In this document: positions 1 to 7,312 of the stretch, piece after piece
Layout of the letters: each line of letters begins with the position of its first letter
Position numbering within the stretch: position 1 is the stretch's first letter
Assembly (NCBI GenBank): GCA_910579265.1
Contig: CAJTTE010000005.1
Coordinates: forward strand, 106,891-170,890
Source: an uncultured Ruminiclostridium sp.
GTDB taxonomy: Bacteria > Bacillota > Clostridia > Oscillospirales > Ruminococcaceae
Direction: 5' to 3'
Length of the DNA: 64,000 nucleotides
Made by a program: the position numbers and the translations under genes
The notes under the pieces: generated by a model
What the model was told of the DNA's origin: nothing
Databases searched by the model: none
The model's input: the letters and a program-made list of their open reading frames with translations, nothing else

Positions 1-109
1 CAGGCGATTCGTTTTTTTCGTTTTCTTCGTTTTCACCTGTTTCGCCTGTATTTTTTACAGCTTTTGTTTCTTTTGAATCATCATTATGCTTGCTTTTTTT
101 GCTGCCCAT
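1..109 (-). CDS. N-terminal fragment of an unidentified hydrophilic protein
   Basis: Only the first 36 codons are in the window; the gene runs off the left edge. The ATG at 109 is preceded by an AAAGGTG ribosome binding site with about 7 bp spacing. The visible part is low-complexity and charged: it opens MGSKKSKHNDD and continues with a run rich in Lys, Glu, Asn and Gly, like a disordered cytoplasmic tail. No family can be assigned from so little. Nothing divergent lies close by, so its promoter must be in the AT-rich DNA to the right. Confidence 0.6.
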   Translation of the reverse strand, partial: MGSKKSKHNDDSKETKAVKNTGETGENEENEKNESP

Positions 110-675
110 AATTATCACCTTTCTGAAAAATATAGTTTGCCGTTATTTTTTTCAAAAAGAGACGGAATATACGCATCCACCAAAAACTGTATCAATTAAT
201 TATACCAAAATCTCCCCGAAAAGTAAACAGTTTTTGAAATTTAACTTCACCCCGGTATAGCTTTTTCTATTATTGAGAAAAAATAAAACGCCGTGTGTTT
301 TATTTGTAAAATCACAAAATCTTTTATGATTTACATCTTAAGAACTGAAGCCGGAAAATGCTTTGAAATCAAAATTCTCCTTATCCGCTCTCCGCTTATG
401 GTTCATGTTCGTTCAACGTAATGCGTAATCATTGTTAATGCTTATTTATTGTACTTTATTTTACCGGAAGATCATGATATCCATAACTATAGACCCGCAT
501 TCATAAGGCTCCGCTTTTACACACTGATTTTTGATATATAAAACGGAAGGACATTTACCGTCACAATGCACCGGTGAAAATTTTTTCAATTTTCATATTA
601 AAGCCTCAAAAAAACGTAACCAATTTAAAATATAAAAGCCCTATAAAAAGATTTTTCAAAATTATATGTGACCAA

Positions 676-864
676 GGCATATCTTAAAACAAAGCAAATA
701 TGTACAATTGCGCTGAAAGCATAATGATCTCAAGAAAAAAATCGGAGAGATACAAGGGTATTTTGCAGTTACCGCTTCGGGATAACTATCGGCATTCTTT
801 GACGCACAAAGCGGCCGCTATTAGTAGAAATTATGCAATTTGCGGATTTTTAAACAAGCCCCTA
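676..864 (+). repeat. MITE-A copy 1 (about 185 bp, imperfect terminal inverted repeats)
   Basis: One of four related copies in the window (others at 6268-6452, 20660-20847 and 55183-55371). Shared landmarks in order: an outer arm like TATCTGAAAACAAAGCAAAT, then CACAATTACGCTAAAGCGTG, a central TATCCC..GGGATAACTATCGGCAT, a GACGC..GCGTC stem, and a mirror arm ATTGTGCAATTTGCGG..TTTTCAG-TAGCCCCTA. A 67-codon open frame inside this copy is not conserved in the other copies and is not a gene. No transposase is present, so it would have to be moved in trans. Confidence 0.8.
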
Positions 865-928
865 TACATCATCATACATTTTAGGGCGGTTTTAAACAAA
901 TAACTTTTTTCGCATATCCGTAGCATAA

Positions 929-1222
929 GAATTTTGTACTCTTTTACCGGATATCATTCCGAAAAATCGAAAAAAAGATTTTTTTATTATCCCGAACAAT
1001 GAACAGCGCGGTGAAGAGCCTCAACAAAACGCCGAAATCCACGACGATCCATCAGAGAAAACACATCGGCCAAACAACCCGTATAAATATACAAAGCCCG
1101 ATTTATCCGATGCTTTCCTTAAAACGAATTCTACGGATCGTTTTTACGGCGTAAACAACGTATCAAAAATATTATATATCACCTTCTTTTCCTGTTTTAT
1201 TCATATCCTGTATACGATTTAA
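929..1222 (+). pseudogene. Open frame without start codon; possible 3' remnant of a tail-anchored protein
   Basis: A 97-codon open frame with no ATG, GTG or TTG near its beginning. Its translation is compositionally protein-like: a polar, acidic, proline-containing part (with NEQRGEEPQQNAE) and then a hydrophobic C-terminal stretch (LYITFFSCFIHILYTI) just before the stop. This could be the 3' end of a lost gene with a membrane anchor. It may equally be chance. Confidence 0.2.
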
Positions 1223-1335
1223 CGACAATGCTTTTCCGAATTTTTCTTATTGAAAAATTATGCCGGATATGCTAAAATAATTACAGAAAACATAAGAAAG
1301 GCGGATTTTAAAACCTGGGTTTTAAATAAAAAAAT

Positions 1336-2364
1336 ATGAATATAACGGACAACAGCCTGTGCAATATGGATTTTTCAGACAAAGCAACCGCAAAAAATGT
1401 CCAGGACTATATTTTATCTCTTTTTGAAAGCGGAATAGACTCCGTAGAGATAGATTATAAATCTGTACAGTTTCTGAAAAATATCGACACCTCAAGAAAA
1501 TTTATATACCGCGCGGAATGCATTCCCGACCTTATAGCTGTAAAACAAAAGGAATTTGAATATGTAACCGTTCCTGTCAGCATGCTCGCTATAGCACAGA
1601 AATTAAGGGGTATACGTTACGAGGAAAAAAGCGATACAAAAAGAAAAAAATACAACGATACAGAAATAACGGAGTCCGTAAGACGCATAAAATACATAAT
1701 AGAAGTAGACGGTGATAACCGAACCTATGACGAGCTTTTAAAACTCTGTAAAATTATTGATGAAGCGAATTGCGCATCCGCCATAAGAATAGTTAAAAAC
1801 TTTGATTCGTTATCGACCGAGTTTTCCGACTTTATAGACAGATATTATGACTCATTTAACATCCCGCTTGACATATGTCCCCTGAATTCGGATCTTAACG
1901 GCATAGACTCCGCGTATGAGGCTTTTGCGAAGGATGTGAATATGATAACGCTGTCTTTCGGTTCACCGTATTTATATACTCCTTATGAACTGTTTGTGCT
2001 TTATTTTCCGAAAACGCTGGGACTGTCTCCGGCAATGATATTTACTCCATATTTATATACGGCAGCCGCCCGCTACAATGCGGTATCCGATTCCCTTAAC
2101 TGCGGTCTTAAAAACTTAAACGACGTAATTGACAGTTCGAAAAAAAACACGGTGAATGTGGATATTATCAAACCGCCTTCTACTCCGAGAAGAATAGCTG
2201 TTTCCAAACAAAAAAACGAAAAAAAATATACCAATGCACAAAACTCTTTTTTTAATTCCAATGATTTTGATTCCGAGATCTGCTCAGATCTGTCAGAAGC
2301 TTTGGATAATACGGATATATCCCTGTATAACAGATTTTTATGCAAGGATGATTTTGAAAATTAA
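1336..2364 (+). CDS. Degenerate HMG-like (NifV/isopropylmalate synthase-type) TIM-barrel protein
   Basis: 342 residues, cytoplasmic, no signal peptide. The opening ITDNSLCNMDFSD and the following GIDSVEID resemble the first strand-helix unit of HMG-like pyruvate carboxylyases (DTTLRDG...GVDEIEV). Around residue 180, ICPLNSDLNG followed by ITLSFGS resembles the family's metal-binding HCHNDLG and the later T(V)NG region, but both histidines of the HxH motif are missing. An inserted basic stretch interrupts the barrel near residue 105, and the C-terminal 70 residues are polar. The likely reading is a catalytically dead homologue, perhaps regulatory or binding. The ribosome binding site is weak, the gene stands alone, and a repeat array follows it. 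The family call is inference from motif order. Confidence 0.4.
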   Translation: MNITDNSLCNMDFSDKATAKNVQDYILSLFESGIDSVEIDYKSVQFLKNIDTSRKFIYRAECIPDLIAVKQKEFEYVTVPVSMLAIAQKLRGIRYEEKSDTKRKKYNDTEITESVRRIKYIIEVDGDNRTYDELLKLCKIIDEANCASAIRIVKNFDSLSTEFSDFIDRYYDSFNIPLDICPLNSDLNGIDSAYEAFAKDVNMITLSFGSPYLYTPYELFVLYFPKTLGLSPAMIFTPYLYTAAARYNAVSDSLNCGLKNLNDVIDSSKKNTVNVDIIKPPSTPRRIAVSKQKNEKKYTNAQNSFFNSNDFDSEICSDLSEALDNTDISLYNRFLCKDDFEN

Positions 2365-2414
2365 ATTGAATAGCGCTAATGCAATCATTAGTCATTCAAG
2401 CTGTGAAAACCACA

Positions 2415-3010
2415 TATCATATAATGATAAAATGTTCCCGGACATAAAAATAATTTCTTACTATTTCCTTCGTTTGAGGTTATTATACCATAAGAAAAGT
2501 GAGCGAAGCGAACGCTTCCTTTAAAACGGTAAAATGTCCTCAGACATCAAAATAAAATCTTCCTCATTTCGCAGTCTGAGGTTATTATACCGTAAAAAGA
2601 GCGAAGCAAAGCGGAGCGATTCCACTAAATCGGTAAAATGTTCTCAAACATTAAAATAATTTCTTCCTCTTTACTTCGTTTGAGGTTATTACACCATAAA
2701 AAGAGCGAAGCAAAGCGGAGCGATTCCACTAAATCGGTACAATGTTCTCAAACATTTAAATAATTTCTTCCTCTTTACTTCGTTTGAGGTTATTATACCA
2801 TAAAAAGAGCGAAGCAAAGCGGAGCGATTCCACTAAATCGGTAAAATGTCCTCAAACATTAAAATAAAATCTTCCTCTTTCCTTCGTTTGAGGTTATTAT
2901 ACCATAAAAAGAGCGAAGCAAAGCGGAGCGATTCCTCTGAATCGGTAAAATGTCCTCAAACATTTAAATAATCACTTCTTCTTTACTTCGTCTGAAGTTA
3001 TTATACCTAT
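2415..3010 (+). repeat. Tandem array of about six 102-104 bp units
   Basis: Successive units recur every 102-104 bp, as measured at the GAGGTTATTATACCATAA landmark (2476, 2578, 2682, 2786, 2890 and a decayed 2994). Each unit holds CCTCAAAC..GTTTGAGG arms around an AT-rich loop, then a purine-rich block of the form AGAGCGAAGCAAAGCGGAGC. The period is not a multiple of three, so the short open frames inside are not coding. The same unit occurs at 17.7, 22.9 and 30.9 kb. Unit 2 has AGAC/GTCT in the arms where the others have AAAC/GTTT. Confidence 0.85.
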
Positions 3011-3040
3011 CAGAGATCATTACTTTGCTAAAGCTTTTTT

Positions 3041-3065
3041 CCACCGGCCAATCCGGTGGTTTTTT
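3041..3065 (+). terminator. Intrinsic terminator
   Basis: CCACCGG/CCGGTGG stem with a five-base loop, followed by T6. It is oriented to stop plus-strand transcripts coming through the 104-bp array. Confidence 0.75.
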
Positions 3066-3085
3066 GCGCCGAATCCCCAACAAAA

Positions 3086-3108
3086 AGGCAGCCGCAAAGC
3101 GACTGCCT
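3086..3108 (-). terminator. Intrinsic terminator, minus strand
   Basis: AGGCAG..CTGCCT stem with an inner CGC/GCG pair. On the minus strand it ends in a T-run. It is a backup terminator for the divIC-proximal operon. Confidence 0.6.
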
Positions 3109-3185
3109 TTAATAATAAAACCATGCCGATTTATATACCTTCAATAAGGCGTTGATCCAGTAGATCTTCCCTTTTTAAACATATG

Positions 3186-3210
3186 AAAACCACCGCTTAA
3201 ACGGTGGTTT
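3186..3210 (-). terminator. Terminator of the yabP-yabQ-divIC operon
   Basis: AAACCACCG/CGGTGGTTT stem with a short loop and TTTT on the minus strand, about 40 bp after the divIC stop codon. Confidence 0.7.
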
Positions 3211-3249
3211 GATTTGACTTTATGGCTGATATACATTTTAACATAAAAA

Positions 3250-3555
3250 TCAACTGGTCGGGTTGGGAATAAAATAATAAACCGTCTCGTCAGAATATGA
3301 ATAGTCCAACTGATCCCGCGCAATCTGCTCTATATATTCCATTCTGTTTTCATCACTGCAATAGCGTCTTAACTGCTCATTGTTTATCTGTAAAATGTTC
3401 AGACTTTCATTTATAGCCTCAAGCTCGGATTTTTTTTGGGAAATATCTATCTGCATAGAAATTACATTTATCAGCACAAAAACAAACACTGCCGATAAAG
3501 CTATATATATAAACCCTGACCTATGTTTTTTTCCTGATTTGCGCTTTAATAGCAC
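3250..3555 (-). CDS. divIC: DivIC/FtsL-like septum formation initiator
   Basis: A bitopic division protein of about 101 residues: a short basic N-terminus (KRKSGKKHRSG), one membrane span (about residues 16-36) and an extracytoplasmic coiled coil (ISQKKSELEAINESLNIL), ending near a YSDETVYYFIP tail. This is the usual DivIC size and layout. It joins FtsL/DivIB at the septum. It lies after yabP and yabQ, the conserved clostridial order. The start is ambiguous: GTG at 3576 has no visible ribosome binding site, whereas GTG at 3555 has GAGGGGAG about 11 bp upstream. With either start it overlaps the end of yabQ, implying translational coupling. Confidence 0.85.
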   Translation of the reverse strand: MLLKRKSGKKHRSGFIYIALSAVFVFVLINVISMQIDISQKKSELEAINESLNILQINNEQLRRYCSDENRMEYIEQIARDQLDYSYSDETVYYFIPNPTS

Positions 3556-4075
3556 TGTTGCTTTCGCTCCCCTCACCAGATACTGCTTTTATATTATACA
3601 CCATATCATCGGTATTTGGCAAGTCTTTTCGGCGGTTAAATGAAATCTTGGGTATAATTTCGGCGATATTGCCAAAGAGAGGCTTAATTTTTTTAGCAAT
3701 AGAAACAAAAAAATTGTGCATTTTAGGATGCATTTTTTTATAAACTGCATAAAAAAATCTTTTTATTCCTTTGATGAGCTTTCTCAACAAAAAATTCAAC
3801 GCTCTTCCCAATGTCAGAAAATACAGTATGGCGCCCAATGCTTCAAAAAAAACATAGTATATCCTGAAATAACCTATTCCCACCGAAAGAGCTATAACAA
3901 AGCTTATAAATCCGCAAGCAGAAAAAAACAGGACATCCTCAATAAAAACGGCTGCCGCATTATGACGCACCAATATACGAGCTGCTCTCAGCAGCTCATA
4001 AAAAAGCCCCATAACAATACCCGCCGCAAAAAAACAACCGCATTGACCTAATGTAGAGCTGATATTCTCAAACAT
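3521..4075 (-). CDS. yabQ: Spore cortex biosynthesis protein YabQ
   Basis: 184 residues with three hydrophobic segments in the first 95 residues (about 12-32, 44-67 and 70-92), then a basic, cytoplasmic-looking C-terminal half. The N-terminal pattern (GxxxGLFYELLRAARIL, later GFISFVIALS) is that of YabQ, an integral membrane protein of the outer forespore membrane needed for cortex formation in Bacillus. It starts 5 bp after yabP, and its tail overlaps divIC, so the three genes are one transcript. The length is slightly above the Bacillus protein because of the basic tail. Confidence 0.85.
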   Translation of the reverse strand: MFENISSTLGQCGCFFAAGIVMGLFYELLRAARILVRHNAAAVFIEDVLFFSACGFISFVIALSVGIGYFRIYYVFFEALGAILYFLTLGRALNFLLRKLIKGIKRFFYAVYKKMHPKMHNFFVSIAKKIKPLFGNIAEIIPKISFNRRKDLPNTDDMVYNIKAVSGEGSESNSAIKAQIRKKT

Positions 4076-4080
4076 AACCG

Positions 4081-4395
4081 TTACCTGAAAAGCCTTGTTA
4101 TAAAGTTATCCGGAGTTCTCCTGATTTTATCCGAATACACAAGTGAATTCACCGGATCACCTGTCATTATAAGCTCTCCGGTTTCCGTACTGACCTGGCT
4201 TACCTGTAATTTCTTTCCCTTGATCGTAAGCTGACCCATATCGGTATACAGCCTTACCTCGGTTTCGGTGAAACCCTCAACCTCTTTTACACCGGAAACA
4301 ACGATACGCCTTCTGTTTTCCATAACGATATTTTGATTCCCCGTCAAATCAGAGCTGCCGATAGACCCGGTTTTACCATATTTGACTTCTGCCAT
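4081..4395 (-). CDS. yabP: Sporulation protein YabP
   Basis: 104 residues from the ATG at 4395, chosen because GGAGG lies 8 bp upstream; the longer frame to 4422 has no such site. The central part (NIVMENRRRIVVSGVKEVEGF, then VRLYTDMGQLTIKGKKL) is the YabP fold shared with YqfC, a beta-rich membrane-associated sporulation protein. The C-terminus ends FITRLFR. In Bacillus it acts in the mother cell with YabQ in cortex assembly. It is the first of the three-gene yabP-yabQ-divIC unit. Confidence 0.88.
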   Translation of the reverse strand: MAEVKYGKTGSIGSSDLTGNQNIVMENRRRIVVSGVKEVEGFTETEVRLYTDMGQLTIKGKKLQVSQVSTETGELIMTGDPVNSLVYSDKIRRTPDNFITRLFR

Positions 4396-4537
4396 AACAA
4401 ATGCCTCCTTCCAATCGGACAATCCTTATGCTACAATACTATGCGGCATTTATTATTTTAGAACAGCATATTTAATGTGGAAAATGAAAAGAGTACAGTA
4501 CATATTTCAGAATATCACGATAAATTATAAGAAGCTT

Positions 4538-4777
4538 TTAAAGCGCTTCATACAAATCGGCGCTTCCTTCCTTACCCACAACCTCTGCGATTTTTAAGAC
4601 TCTGACCTTAAGAGGAGTTTTTCCCATCTGTATTTCTATTATATCGTTCAGCTTGACCTCATACGAGGCTCTCGCAGGTTTACCGTTCACAATTATTTTT
4701 TCCGCATCACAGGCCTCATTGGCAACTGTACGGCGCTTGATAAGTCTTGATACCTTAAGAAATTTGTCAAGTCGCAT
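4538..4777 (-). CDS. rqcP: S4-domain RNA-binding protein RqcP (YabO)
   Basis: 79 residues beginning MRLDKFLKVSRLIKRR, an S4 RNA-binding fold in its first 60 residues. This size and position next to yabP match RqcP/YabO, the P-site tRNA partner of RqcH in C-terminal alanine tailing on stalled 50S subunits. The start at 4777 has AAAGGA upstream. A longer frame to 4813 would add a non-conserved leader. The gene is separated from yabP by about 140 bp and lies downstream of the HU gene on the same strand. Confidence 0.88.
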   Translation of the reverse strand: MRLDKFLKVSRLIKRRTVANEACDAEKIIVNGKPARASYEVKLNDIIEIQMGKTPLKVRVLKIAEVVGKEGSADLYEAL

Positions 4778-4864
4778 TTTAATGTCATTCCTTTCAAAAA
4801 AGGCGATCAACACCGTTTAAAATACGATGTTCACCGCCCTCTTAACATATTTTACAAATAAAAC

Positions 4865-5140
4865 TTACTTGGTGACCGCATCCTTCAAAGCCGAGCCGGC
4901 CTTAAATGCGGGGGTCTTCGTTGCGGCAATCTTTATTTTCTTCTGTGTCTGAGGATTGATGCCGGTTCTTTCCGCGCGCTCTCTTACCTCAAAAGTACCG
5001 AATCCCACCAACTGAACCTTCTCTCCCTTTGCAAGTGTCTCGGTGATAGTGTCGATCACTGCCGAAATAGTGGCTTCGGTATCCTTCTTTGTCATTTCCG
5101 TTTTTTCCGCAACTGCTGCGATAAGCTCTGCCTTTGTCAT
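4865..5140 (-). CDS. hup: HU family DNA-binding protein
   Basis: 91 residues, the standard HU length. The sequence runs MTKAELIAAVAEKTEMTKKD, then GFGTFEVRERAERTGINPQT and the DNA-binding arm, ending in a KTPAFKAGSALKDAV-type C-terminus. It is a dimeric nucleoid protein that bends DNA. Strong AAAGGAACG ribosome binding site. The place between mazG and rqcP is the conserved order in Firmicutes. Confidence 0.97.
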   Translation of the reverse strand: MTKAELIAAVAEKTEMTKKDTEATISAVIDTITETLAKGEKVQLVGFGTFEVRERAERTGINPQTQKKIKIAATKTPAFKAGSALKDAVTK

Positions 5141-5265
5141 TTTTTCCGTTCCTTTCTTTTTTTAGGGCAATGGGGTACTGACTTACGGCAACATGAGCCG
5201 CTTTTATCATGTACTGCCCTGTTTTAACACATTTTTTAGATGTAAAGCAAAAAACAAGCTATACA

Positions 5266-6063
5266 TTATCTATCATACTCCGCAAAAAGCTTGCCAATTT
5301 CGCTCTGCGGAATTTGGTCAATGGATATTCCGTTTTTTACGGCATTGTCCTCCATTTCCCTAAACTGCATTATAAACTGATTTATCGCTGTTGTCAAGCC
5401 TTTTTCGCTATCTTTTTTCAAAATACAGGATAAATTGCAGCAAGCAAACAATACTTTTCCCAAATTTTCTTCAATTTTGTCGTTTTCAGACAAATTAACG
5501 GATTTTTCCAACTCTTCGACGGTTTTTTTCAAAATATCGAAAAAGGTTTCTTTTTCTACTCCGCTTATTCCCGCGTTTAATGCTCTTTTGCTGACCTTAT
5601 CCCCTCTCATAAGTGCGGGAAGAAGCTTGGGAACGCTTTCAAGTCTCTCACCTGCCGTTTCCTCTCCCTTGGATTTGCTTTTTAACGAGTCCCAGTTTTT
5701 GAGCACCTCGGATGAATTTTCCACATGAATATTACCGAACACATGAGGATGCCTGTAGATCAGCTTTTTACAGATACCGTCACACACTCCGTCGAAATTA
5801 AAGGAATCCTTTTCCTCCTCTATCTCCGCATGAAACACCACCTGTAACAAAAGATCGCCCAACTCTTCTCTAAGCAGCTCTGAGTTTTCTGAGTCTATGG
5901 CCTCCATAACCTCATAAGCTTCCTCCAGTACATTCATGCGTATTGACTGATGATCCTGTTCTATGTCCCACGCACACCCGTTATCGCCCCTCAGTATCCT
6001 CATAATAGAGAGTAAATCATTAATGTCATAAAACTCCTTTTTAGGATAAACTTCATTTGTCAT
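5266..6063 (-). CDS. mazG: MazG nucleoside triphosphate pyrophosphohydrolase
   Basis: 265 residues from the ATG at 6063 (AAAGGAA upstream). The N-terminal MazG domain is intact: LLSIMRILRGDNGCAWD, the EEAYEVMEAI helix and the EELGDLLLQVVFHAEI metal site. The second MazG repeat (from about residue 165, KVSKRALNAGIS) keeps VEELEK but has ENLGKVLF where active domains have EELGDLLF, so the metal-binding Asp is replaced by Lys. One domain is therefore probably structural only. The enzyme cleans damaged or non-canonical NTPs. It precedes hup on the same strand. Confidence 0.92.
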   Translation of the reverse strand: MTNEVYPKKEFYDINDLLSIMRILRGDNGCAWDIEQDHQSIRMNVLEEAYEVMEAIDSENSELLREELGDLLLQVVFHAEIEEEKDSFNFDGVCDGICKKLIYRHPHVFGNIHVENSSEVLKNWDSLKSKSKGEETAGERLESVPKLLPALMRGDKVSKRALNAGISGVEKETFFDILKKTVEELEKSVNLSENDKIEENLGKVLFACCNLSCILKKDSEKGLTTAINQFIMQFREMEDNAVKNGISIDQIPQSEIGKLFAEYDR

Positions 6064-6514
6064 TTTTTTGTTCCTTTCCGTCAACATTGTAACCTGCCAA
6101 CCTATATGAAATTTATGCAAGAAGCCGTAAACTAAGCTTTTAACATACTCTATTCATCTCTTATACCCGCCGTTTTCGAAAACTCAAAAAACTTTCTCAG
6201 ATTATGCCGCTGTCAAAGTATTAAGCATAATATCAAAAGCTGCCTAAAACACCGCTTTTAAAAACTATCGGCTATCTGAAAATCCGCAAATAACACGATT
6301 TCTGCTGACTGCGGACGCTTTCCGCATCAAAGGATGCCGATAGTTATCCCAAAGACATAACTATTAAATACCCTCCTGTTTTTCCGCTTTTTTCCTCTAA
6401 ATTCCCATGCCTTAGGGTAATTGTGCATATTTGCTTTGTTTTCGGATACGCCATGGCTGCGACTGTTATAATTTTATCTTCATTTATTCAAAAGATTAAA
6501 TTAAAAACAGAATA
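6064..6514. other. Intergenic region holding MITE-A copy 2
   Basis: The only recognised content is the reverse-oriented MITE-A copy at 6268-6452. The mazG promoter presumably lies in 6070-6250. Confidence 0.5.
6268..6452 (-). repeat. MITE-A copy 2 (reverse orientation)
   Basis: On the minus strand it reads the same landmark series as the other copies: GGCGTATC-GAAAACAAAGCA, GCACAATTAC, a central GGGATAACTATCGGCATCC, GCGTCCGC and the closing arm TTTGCGG-TTTTCAGATAGCC. It shows several single-base differences from copies 1, 3 and 4. Confidence 0.75.
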
Positions 6515-7054
6515 CTATCTTATTATAAACCTCCAAGGCTTATTCTTCCATTCCTCGCCTGCATAATCGATCCCTACTCTGGGAGCTGTAAATATTTCAA
6601 ACCTTTTTCCGTCATCCTCGATCCATATATTGGAATTATCACAAATAGAAGCTCCGTTAAAGCCTCCGTCAACACCAATGGCCTTAGTGAGCTTAGCCGG
6701 ACCGTTGTATTTTCCTTCGCCCGCCCGGAGCAGGACACCCTCCGGATGACCTTCCTCCCCAGTTATAATATTCATAAGCCAGTGCATACCGTAACAAAGA
6801 TAAACATAAATGATCCCTGCTCTGCCATATAAAAGCCGAGTTCTCGGGGTACGGCCTTTAGAGGCGTGACAGGCTTTGTCCTCCTCGCCGCCGTAAGCTT
6901 CCGTTTCAGTGACTCTGACCCTGATTATATCCCCGTTCGGCAGTCTCCGGGCAACGATCTTCCCCGCCAGCTCCTTCGCAACAACGAGCCTGTCTCTGTG
7001 AAAAAAATCATAATCCAGTATTTTGACGGCAACACCGCCGCTATTCCCATTCAT
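6515..7054 (-). CDS. 3-methyladenine DNA glycosylase (AAG/MPG family)
   Basis: 179 residues, usual for bacterial AAG-type enzymes, which excise alkylated purines from DNA. Visible family motifs: LAGKIVARRLPNG near the N-terminus, then TEAYGGEEDKACHASKGRTPR holding the catalytic Glu, YLCYGMHWLMNI, PEGVLLRAGE and NGPAKLTKAIG, and a C-terminal PRVGIDYAGEEW. The start at 7054 has GAGGTG 6 bp upstream. It stands alone, followed on the plus-strand side by a hairpin cluster. Confidence 0.93.
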   Translation of the reverse strand: MNGNSGGVAVKILDYDFFHRDRLVVAKELAGKIVARRLPNGDIIRVRVTETEAYGGEEDKACHASKGRTPRTRLLYGRAGIIYVYLCYGMHWLMNIITGEEGHPEGVLLRAGEGKYNGPAKLTKAIGVDGGFNGASICDNSNIWIEDDGKRFEIFTAPRVGIDYAGEEWKNKPWRFIIR

Positions 7055-7196
7055 TTTATCACCTCTTTTTTCACTTTACATTTTTCAGCCTGCCGTTCCA
7101 GCACATAAAATCCCCGATCCCGCTCTGCAAGACCTTTTCTTTTGCTTGGATAATCCGCCGGCACCAACTGCTCCTACGAAAAAACTGCCTCTCAGC

Positions 7197-7280
7197 CGGG
7201 GCGAAGCCGGTTCGCCTGACGGCGAACGAACGGCGCTAACGCGCCGTTCCCCTTTGCTCCGCAAAGGGCGGCTTCGCCGC
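7197..7280. repeat. Five abutting GC-rich hairpins
   Basis: Consecutive perfect or near-perfect stems: CCGG-GC/GCCGG (7197-7210), GTTCGCC/GGCGAAC (7210-7227, loop TGAC), GAACGGCGC/GCGCCGTTC (7228-7249, loop TAAC), CCCTTTGC/GCAAAGGG (7250-7268, loop TCC) and GCGGC/GCCGC (7268-7280, loop TTC). The block is far more GC-rich than its surroundings. It lies between the convergently spaced ends of the AAA ATPase gene and the glycosylase start. Confidence 0.8.
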
Positions 7281-7312
7281 ACATTCTCTAATCGAAACAG
7301 ACCTGCCTGCGT

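Larger units (their letters stand above)
110..1335. other. Gene-poor AT-rich stretch with one MITE copy
   Basis: About 1.2 kb without a convincing gene. It contains a MITE-A copy (676-864), an open frame without a start codon (929-1222) and, just before the next gene, a small palindrome TTTAAAACC/GGTTTTAAA at about 1308-1328. I see no tRNA, riboswitch or terminator that I would defend. Confidence 0.5.

Noticed and set aside
700..903. 67-codon open frame
   Set aside because: It lies within MITE-A copy 1 and is not open in the other copies.
2415..3010. CRISPR array
   Set aside because: Units are 102-104 bp and nearly identical throughout; there are no unique spacers between short repeats and no cas genes.
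3141..3323. 60-codon minus-strand frame at the end of divIC
   Set aside because: It overlaps the divIC 3' end and spans the terminator hairpin.
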